Shown here piece by piece: positions 59,078 through 64,000 of a stretch of DNA of 64,000 nucleotides. The stretch's first letter is position 1. The number at the start of each line of letters is the position of its first letter. Where the stretch lies: positions 1,860,001 to 1,924,000 of the forward strand of contig NZ_CP067041.1 in the NCBI RefSeq assembly GCF_016599855.1, in the 5' to 3' direction. The translations under genes and the position numbers were made by a program. The stretch comes from Bradyrhizobium diazoefficiens (GTDB taxonomy: Bacteria; Pseudomonadota; Alphaproteobacteria; Rhizobiales; Xanthobacteraceae). Below the pieces are notes generated by a model, which searched no databases, was not told where the DNA came from, and saw nothing but the letters and a program-made list of their open reading frames with translations.

Positions 59078-60346
59078 TCATCGTGAGGACTGGCTGACGC
59101 TCTGCGACAAACCCAAGCCTGCGATGACCGACAGACATAGGATGACCGCCGGACGGAGTGATCCCGATCCCGCAAAGCTTTCGACCAGCGCAAAGAGAAG
59201 GCAGGCTGCGGTCGACGCCGGGAAGAAGGAATCCCGGCCGCGCTGGAGCGCTCCGAAGAACAGGCGCACCACAAGGGCTGCCGCGACCAGCATGGTGGCC
59301 GCAAGGCCGATCCATCCCGCGTCGCCAAAAATGGCCGTGGCCGCTGTGGGGGCGATCAGAGTCGCTCCGGCTTCGCTCTGATAGATCTTGCCTACCGCCG
59401 TGAAGGTTCCTGCGCCCGCACCGAACCATCGCGCATCCGCCAGCATCCGCTCAAGCGCAGCCCTTGTTTCGGGCTCCAGATCCGGGCCAAGCCGCAAAAG
59501 GATCGGCCCGGAACTCTTCTCAAAGAGGAAGGTGAGCACGATACCGGCTCCGATCAGGGCTGCGATCGAGAGAGCGGTGGCGGCCAGTGGTGCCAAATCC
59601 AGCCGTCGAATGAGCAGAATCAGCAGGATCAGCACGACGCCGAAGGCCGCAGCAACAGCGCTGCCGGTGCTGGAAAAGCCGAAAATTGCGAGGGCGCTCG
59701 CGAGTGAACCAGTCAGGCCGCAAAGTCCGATCACGATCGAGCGGAAGGCCGAGTGACGTGTCTCGGCTCGCTCGGCCGCAAGCTGCATAACCGCCAGATT
59801 AAGCACAAGACCGAGGCCGGCCATGGTTGTTGCCAAATCGATCGGCGTCGCGCTCATCAGCGCAGGTGAGAAGCGATGCAGGACCAAGACCAATGCCGAA
59901 CATGCGGCAATCCCGCTCAGCACAAAGAGAACCAGCTCGGCGCGATTGCGATCGCGAACCACCACGATCGTAAGCCCCAGCAGCGACATCGCTGCAAGCG
60001 TCTGCATAAGCGTGTCAAAGGTCAATCCAATATCGGACGTAATGGGCCCAAGCGGCGGTCCGCCCAAGGCCTCACGCGTGCTGGTCCAAATCGGATGCGC
60101 CCAACTCAGCCAAACAGGCACCAACTGAGCTGCAATGCAAAGCGGAATGGCAAGCCAAAGCCAACCAATCCAGGCGGCGGCGCGCGCATAATGTTCGTAG
60201 TCGGCCTTTCGCGCGCTGAAGACGGTTGCGAACAAGGCAAGCGCCACAGCCAACGCCCCGAGCTGAGCGCCAAATTTGGCACCGGCAATTTCGAGCGCGG
60301 AGGCAGAGACGATGGAAACGATGAGGGCAAAATAAGCGAGGGACAA
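59078..60346 (-). CDS. Multi-pass membrane protein, O-antigen-ligase/polymerase-like
   Basis: 422 residues from a TTG at 60346 that puts the first helix at the N-terminus. About ten helices with a large external loop (LGPDLEPETRAALERMLADA, then WFGAGAGTFTAVGKIYQSEA) like the WzyC/WaaL fold. It probably joins or polymerises sugar units on the periplasmic face. Confidence 0.78.
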   Translation of the reverse strand: MSLAYFALIVSIVSASALEIAGAKFGAQLGALAVALALFATVFSARKADYEHYARAAAWIGWLWLAIPLCIAAQLVPVWLSWAHPIWTSTREALGGPPLGPITSDIGLTFDTLMQTLAAMSLLGLTIVVVRDRNRAELVLFVLSGIAACSALVLVLHRFSPALMSATPIDLATTMAGLGLVLNLAVMQLAAERAETRHSAFRSIVIGLCGLTGSLASALAIFGFSSTGSAVAAAFGVVLILLILLIRRLDLAPLAATALSIAALIGAGIVLTFLFEKSSGPILLRLGPDLEPETRAALERMLADARWFGAGAGTFTAVGKIYQSEAGATLIAPTAATAIFGDAGWIGLAATMLVAAALVVRLFFGALQRGRDSFFPASTAACLLFALVESFAGSGSLRPAVILCLSVIAGLGLSQSVSQSSR

Positions 60347-60505
60347 ACGGCGGGCTCGAAACGATTCCTGTAACGACTAGGTCACCATACAAGCCGCAAG
60401 TCGGTTTTCAAACAGAAGGTGCGCGCTTGGAGTGCGAATAACAGTGCGCGAGGAGCTGAGCCTCACAGTGCTGACGAGCGTCGCGTCGAAAGGCAACAAT
60501 GGGAA

Positions 60506-60781
60506 TCAGCGCGCCGTCTTGACCTGACGGGGCAGGATGCGGGCAGCACGTGCGGCGCCCAGCGCAAAGCGCGCGGCCGAGCCAAAGAGATAGCCGGCCT
60601 GGAGGGCGATGGCTGTGAGCACCAGGTTTTTCAGGCCTTGAACGAAGCTGAGATCGGCGACCAATCCCGCCGGGATGGCGATGACCATCATTGCGAAGGT
60701 GAGTGGCAACAGCACTAGCACGCGGAAGCGTTGGCCCAGCACGGCGCCTGCGAGAAAACTGAAGATCAAAAGCTCGGTCAT
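60506..60781 (-). CDS. Small membrane protein of the polysaccharide locus
   Basis: 91 residues from ATG 60781, three hydrophobic stretches (MTELLIFSFLAGAVLGQRFR, LPLTFAMMVIAIPAGLV, LVLTAIALQAGYLFG) and a basic tail. No family recognised; its place among EPS genes is the only hint of role. Confidence 0.65.
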   Translation of the reverse strand: MTELLIFSFLAGAVLGQRFRVLVLLPLTFAMMVIAIPAGLVADLSFVQGLKNLVLTAIALQAGYLFGSAARFALGAARAARILPRQVKTAR

Positions 60782-60855
60782 CCGAAACACTCCGTGCTTC
60801 GGACCTTAGGTTCCGGACCCTAAAAAGACCTTTAACTCGTATGGCTAAATTTTGT

Positions 60856-61422
60856 CTATTGGCCGCAATTCGCCTGCAAGGAATTGTAGGCCTCGCGCAA
60901 CCCGTTCAGGGCAACCACGCCTTTGATTTCGCTATCGCTTTCCTTGACCACGATGGACAGCGAGGCGGTCAACTGCCACTTTCCTGCGGCAAACGCCGAG
61001 ACCTCGTCGGGCAAGAGGACCGCAGCGCCGGCTGCCGCCATGCTGGCCTCAACGGCTACAGTGCCGCCTGGGGTGGAAGTTACCGTGACCCGGGGGTGGC
61101 TGCGGGGCGGGAAGGGCCGGACTAAAGCAACCAGCACGTCGACCTTGCCCTTGGGGGCACAGCGAACGATCAGGCCGGCGAAGTCGGGGTTGGACTGGGC
61201 TGTGTCGGCCGTCTTCATAATGGCGCCGTAGCTCTCGCCCTCCTTGGCGCCTTGGGTCCGGGTGAACTTCCAGGAGGAGGAGGCCGCGGCAACCTGAATC
61301 GGATCGCTGCGGCAGGCGGAGAGCGTGTCGTTCAAGCAAGACGTGGCTCCTTGCATGGGCCGATCTGCCGCGGCCATCAGGAAAGATCCTGCCAATAGGA
61401 GAACTAGGGAGGGGCCAAGCAC
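60856..61422 (-). CDS. Exported hypothetical protein
   Basis: 188 residues from a GTG at 61422. A signal peptide (VLGPSLVLLLAGSFLMAAAD) leads to a beta-rich body with four cysteines (CLNDTLSACRSD, IVRCAP and CGQ at the end), suited to disulfides. No family recognised. Confidence 0.68.
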   Translation of the reverse strand: MLGPSLVLLLAGSFLMAAADRPMQGATSCLNDTLSACRSDPIQVAAASSSWKFTRTQGAKEGESYGAIMKTADTAQSNPDFAGLIVRCAPKGKVDVLVALVRPFPPRSHPRVTVTSTPGGTVAVEASMAAAGAAVLLPDEVSAFAAGKWQLTASLSIVVKESDSEIKGVVALNGLREAYNSLQANCGQ

Positions 61423-61494
61423 GCCGGGAATCCTGTCGAGAACAGCTCTGCCTTAGCAGAGCGAATTGAAGCCAAGAAGACCGACGATTGACAA

Positions 61495-61510
61495 TGTGAC
61501 CTCCGTCACC
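61495..61510. promoter_or_regulatory. CRP-like binding site upstream of the export lipoprotein gene
   Basis: TGTGACCTCCGTCACC matches TGTGA-N6-TCACA at nine of ten, with GTGAC/GTCAC arms. It sits 73 bases before the minus-strand gene's start and 188 before the plus-strand lipoprotein. Confidence 0.42.
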
Positions 61511-61697
61511 GCAATCTGCTCACCAAACAAGCACGCCGAATACAACAAATGGTCACAATAGGTTAATCCAGACACTAAACAGTTGCCGAGACGCAACAGG
61601 CCCCGAGTGTTCGTGCCGAACCTTACCCGGGAACTCTTGTCGCACCGCCCGCTTCCCCGTACCAATCAAAGGCAATTGGGACCACGGGGCGCCATTC

Positions 61698-62900
61698 ATG
61701 CATTCCTTTGCCAAAACCTATTTTTTTAAGCCGGCATTATTGACGATCGCATTGGCGCTCGGGGCGTGTTCGACCAATCCCGGCTCGGGCCCTCTCACGG
61801 ACGACGTTAACAATCATGTTCAAACGGCCAACGCTCCGGAGTACGAGCTTGTCCCGCTGAACCCGGCTACGGTCAACATCCTGCATACCCATGAGCCCAA
61901 GGGACTTGCGGGAGCGTTCACGGACAAGCGTCCGCCGGCCAGCATCGTATTCGGGATCGGCGACGTCGTGAGCGTTACCATCTTCGAGGCTGCGGCAGGC
62001 GGTCTGTTCATCCCGGCCGAAGCCGGTGTCCGTCCGGGTAACTATGTGACGATCCCGGATCAATCAGTCGACAATGACGGCTTCATCACCGTGCCCTATG
62101 CCGGGCAGATCAAGGCTGCGGGACGTACGGCGGTGGAGATCCAGCGTTCGATCATCGAAAAGATCGGCAACCGCGCCATCGAACCGCAAGCGGTCGTTGC
62201 GATGTCGAGCCAGCGGACCCAGCTCATCAGCGTGCTTGGCGAAGTCAATTCGCCGGCGCGTTATCCGGCGAGCGCGGCGGGCGCGAAGGACAAGGTGCTC
62301 GATGCGATCACCCGCGCCGGCGGCATCAAGGGCCAGGGCTTCGAGACCTGGGTCATGTTAGAGCGTGGCGGGCGCCGGGCCACCGTGCCGTTCGAAAACC
62401 TCGTCATGAGCCCGGAGAACAACATCTATGTTCGTCCGGACGACAGCATCTACGTCTATCGTGAGCAGCAGAAGTTCCTGGCGTTCGGTGCGAGCGGCCA
62501 GAGCGGCGAATTCAACTTTGATGCCTGGCGCATCAACCTCGGCGAAGCCGTGGGCAAGGCCGGTGGCCTTCTGGACGCTCAGGCTGATCCGGCGGCAGTG
62601 TTCCTCTATCGCCGCGAGCCGCGTGAGGTTGCCGCCCAGCTTGGCATCGACATCAATAAGTATACGACTGAGACCATCCCGGTGATTTTCAGCGTGAACT
62701 TGCGTGATCCGGGTGGCTTCTTCCTCGCGACGAAAGTCATGATGAAGAACGGCGACGTCATCTACGTTTCGAATTCGCGCAATGTCGAAGTTGCCAAGTT
62801 CCTCGGCTACCTGCGTGTGATCATGGCGACCGGCTCGGATGCGGTGAACCTTGCCAACGACAGCCTGATCTTCCGCAACAACATCAAGCTGGCGCCGTAG
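61698..62900 (+). CDS. Polysaccharide export outer-membrane lipoprotein (Wza/ExoF-like)
   Basis: 400 residues. A lipobox LALGACS gives Cys24. A poly-export domain (FGIGDVVSVTIFEAAAGGLF, GFITVPYAGQIKAAGRTAVE) and SLBB-like repeats (LISVLGEVNSPARYPASAAG, LDAITRAGGIKGQGFETWVM) follow. It forms or lines the outer-membrane channel for exopolysaccharide. Confidence 0.92.
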   Translation: MHSFAKTYFFKPALLTIALALGACSTNPGSGPLTDDVNNHVQTANAPEYELVPLNPATVNILHTHEPKGLAGAFTDKRPPASIVFGIGDVVSVTIFEAAAGGLFIPAEAGVRPGNYVTIPDQSVDNDGFITVPYAGQIKAAGRTAVEIQRSIIEKIGNRAIEPQAVVAMSSQRTQLISVLGEVNSPARYPASAAGAKDKVLDAITRAGGIKGQGFETWVMLERGGRRATVPFENLVMSPENNIYVRPDDSIYVYREQQKFLAFGASGQSGEFNFDAWRINLGEAVGKAGGLLDAQADPAAVFLYRREPREVAAQLGIDINKYTTETIPVIFSVNLRDPGGFFLATKVMMKNGDVIYVSNSRNVEVAKFLGYLRVIMATGSDAVNLANDSLIFRNNIKLAP

Positions 62901-62928
62901 CTTCAGCCAGTTTGATTGACCAGAACCG

Positions 62929-62965
62929 ATGGCACCGGGGCCTTGTCCCGGTGCCATTTTCGTTT
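62929..62965 (+). terminator. Rho-independent terminator after the export lipoprotein
   Basis: ATGGCACCGGG and CCCGGTGCCAT form an 11-base stem with a seven-base loop, followed by TTTCGTTT. This is the clearest terminator in the window. Confidence 0.85.
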
Positions 62966-63066
62966 AGCAACCGAGGTACTCCTATTCGGAGTGTCGGGCT
63001 TGGATCAAAGCACCACCGGGCAAGGCTCGCTGATTATCGGTCAGGCCGGGGTGTTGTGAGGGCATC

Positions 63067-63642
63067 ATGCGCTTTCGACCGCGAGCATTCTGGCGTGTTC
63101 TGGCTCTTCTCATCGCCGGTCCTGATCTGCTTGGAGGGGCTTGCGCCGAGGAGTTCGGCGTCCGTCATCGGATCGACGTGGTGGTCTCCGCCGAACCCGA
63201 TGCGCCGATCTTGCGGCACCTGCGTGGGGCGAAAGGCGAGCTTTCATTGAAGGTGCGGCTGTCAGCAAATTCAAAGGAAAGTCGGTTCTTTGGGATGCTG
63301 CGTCCGTCGTTCGAAGATATTGTCGTTCCCGAGGCAGCGGATAAGCCGCTCGCCCAGCAGACCAAGCTGTGGGAGGAGGAGGTCTGCCACCAGCGCCGCG
63401 GTCTGCCGAAAGTGACGGTCACTCAGCTGACCGGCCATTTCGGCGAGGGAGAGGGGCGGGTCGAAATATCCGCCATCAACCGCCACATCGGTCTTGTGGT
63501 CCCGCCCGATGAATTAACCCCGGGAATAAAACTCGATCCAGGAAGTGATAGTCTTGGAGTATTCTATGGCTTTCGAGCGCAGACCCGGAGCAGCCGCTTG
63601 AACGTGGATTTGAAGATCTATCCGATCGATTGCTTTTTCTAA
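63067..63642 (+). CDS. Exported hypothetical protein of the polysaccharide locus
   Basis: 191 residues with a signal peptide ending GGACAEE. A beta-rich body (HRIDVVVSAEPDAPILRHLR, then LKVRLSANSKESRFFGMLRP) ends NVDLKIYPIDCFF. No family recognised. GAGGG lies before the ATG. The next gene begins 21 bases after its stop. Confidence 0.68.
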   Translation: MRFRPRAFWRVLALLIAGPDLLGGACAEEFGVRHRIDVVVSAEPDAPILRHLRGAKGELSLKVRLSANSKESRFFGMLRPSFEDIVVPEAADKPLAQQTKLWEEEVCHQRRGLPKVTVTQLTGHFGEGEGRVEISAINRHIGLVVPPDELTPGIKLDPGSDSLGVFYGFRAQTRSSRLNVDLKIYPIDCFF

Positions 63643-63663
63643 GCAGGGCCGCCATTGACGACG

Positions 63664-64000
63664 ATGCGCCTTCGGCTTCCCAACATCCGCTGGTCCTGGA
63701 GCGTTCCGGCCGTTTTCCTGCTTCACTTCGTTGCGGCCGGCGCGCCGTTTCCGTTTGGCTCGACCAATGATCTCTCGATCGCGTTCTGGTGCCTGTGTCT
63801 CGGGACTGCCGTCATGTTCGCACCTGCGCGCAACCTGCGTCGGCAGCATGTCTGGCTGCTCGCCGGCATCGGTGTGATCGTTGCCGGTTACGCTTTCGTG
63901 CTGCACGAGCAGCTCTCCGATCATCCTTGGGTCGCGCCATTTCAGCCGATCTGGAAGCAAGCCTCCGACCTCCTAGGCGTCCCGATCGCCCCTTCAGCCT
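63664..64000 (+). CDS. O-antigen-ligase-like membrane protein (N-terminal part)
   Basis: The first 112 residues are in the window: WSVPAVFLLHFVAAGAPFPF, GSTNDLSIAFWCLCLGTAV and VWLLAGIGVIVAGYAFVLHE give three helices. APFPFGS near the first helix is common in Bradyrhizobium O-antigen ligase family proteins. TTG 63655 is an alternative start in the same frame. Confidence 0.7.
   Translation, partial: MRLRLPNIRWSWSVPAVFLLHFVAAGAPFPFGSTNDLSIAFWCLCLGTAVMFAPARNLRRQHVWLLAGIGVIVAGYAFVLHEQLSDHPWVAPFQPIWKQASDLLGVPIAPSA

Overview
The window is high-GC alphaproteobacterial chromosome. Dense head-to-tail operons, the pob and tcu catabolic genes, a che cluster with tandem MCP/CheW genes, and an intergenic palindromic repeat of the kind seen in Bradyrhizobium and Rhodopseudomonas all point to Bradyrhizobium or a close relative. 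This assignment comes from recognising protein families, not from a database search. I found no rRNA, tRNA, CRISPR array, intact insertion sequence or integrase.

Region 1 (1-16 kb) is a molybdenum/tungsten cofactor and formate module. It starts with the 3' part of a branched-chain amino-acid-type ABC binding protein (minus strand). Then come a TupA-type tungstate-binding protein, two unusual MoeA-like proteins (one fused to a periplasmic-binding-like domain), mobA and fdhD (minus), mobB, a canonical moeA, a TusA-like protein, an oxalate/formate-type MFS carrier with a 40-residue companion peptide, and a two-gene NAD-dependent formate dehydrogenase. Together these can acquire the metal, insert it into pterin, sulfurate the cofactor and oxidise formate, perhaps formate derived from oxalate.

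Region 2 (16-26.5 kb) is catabolic and metabolic. It holds a GntR regulator divergent from tcuAB (tricarballylate oxidation), pncB, a PEBP-family protein, and two gene relics: a LysR regulator with an internal out-of-frame deletion and an in-frame pcaH'-'pcaG fusion. It continues with a NYN-domain protein, an SPW-repeat membrane protein, and an AraC regulator divergent from pobA.

Region 3 (26.5-46 kb) is signalling. It holds a CHASE2 adenylate cyclase and a FecR-like protein, each carrying an apparent single-base frameshift, with a CRP-like site upstream. Next are an HD-GYP response regulator and a che cluster reading STAS-cheY-cheA-cheW-mcp-cheW-mcp-cheR-cheB followed by an unusual chemotaxis-associated protein. 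A GrlR-like protein, a CHRD protein, a VanZ-like protein and a CSS/EAL phosphodiesterase follow.

Region 4 (46-64 kb) is a surface-polysaccharide locus interrupted by an accessory stretch. rfbA-rfbB sit behind a galE stump. From 49.4 to 56.9 kb there are mainly short, poorly conserved, often secreted or membrane proteins, decayed genes and an IS5-type remnant. From 56.8 kb to the end comes an exopolysaccharide-type locus: a metallophosphatase, a LapG/BTLCP-like protease, two O-antigen-ligase-like membrane proteins and a Wza-type export lipoprotein. The last gene runs off the end.
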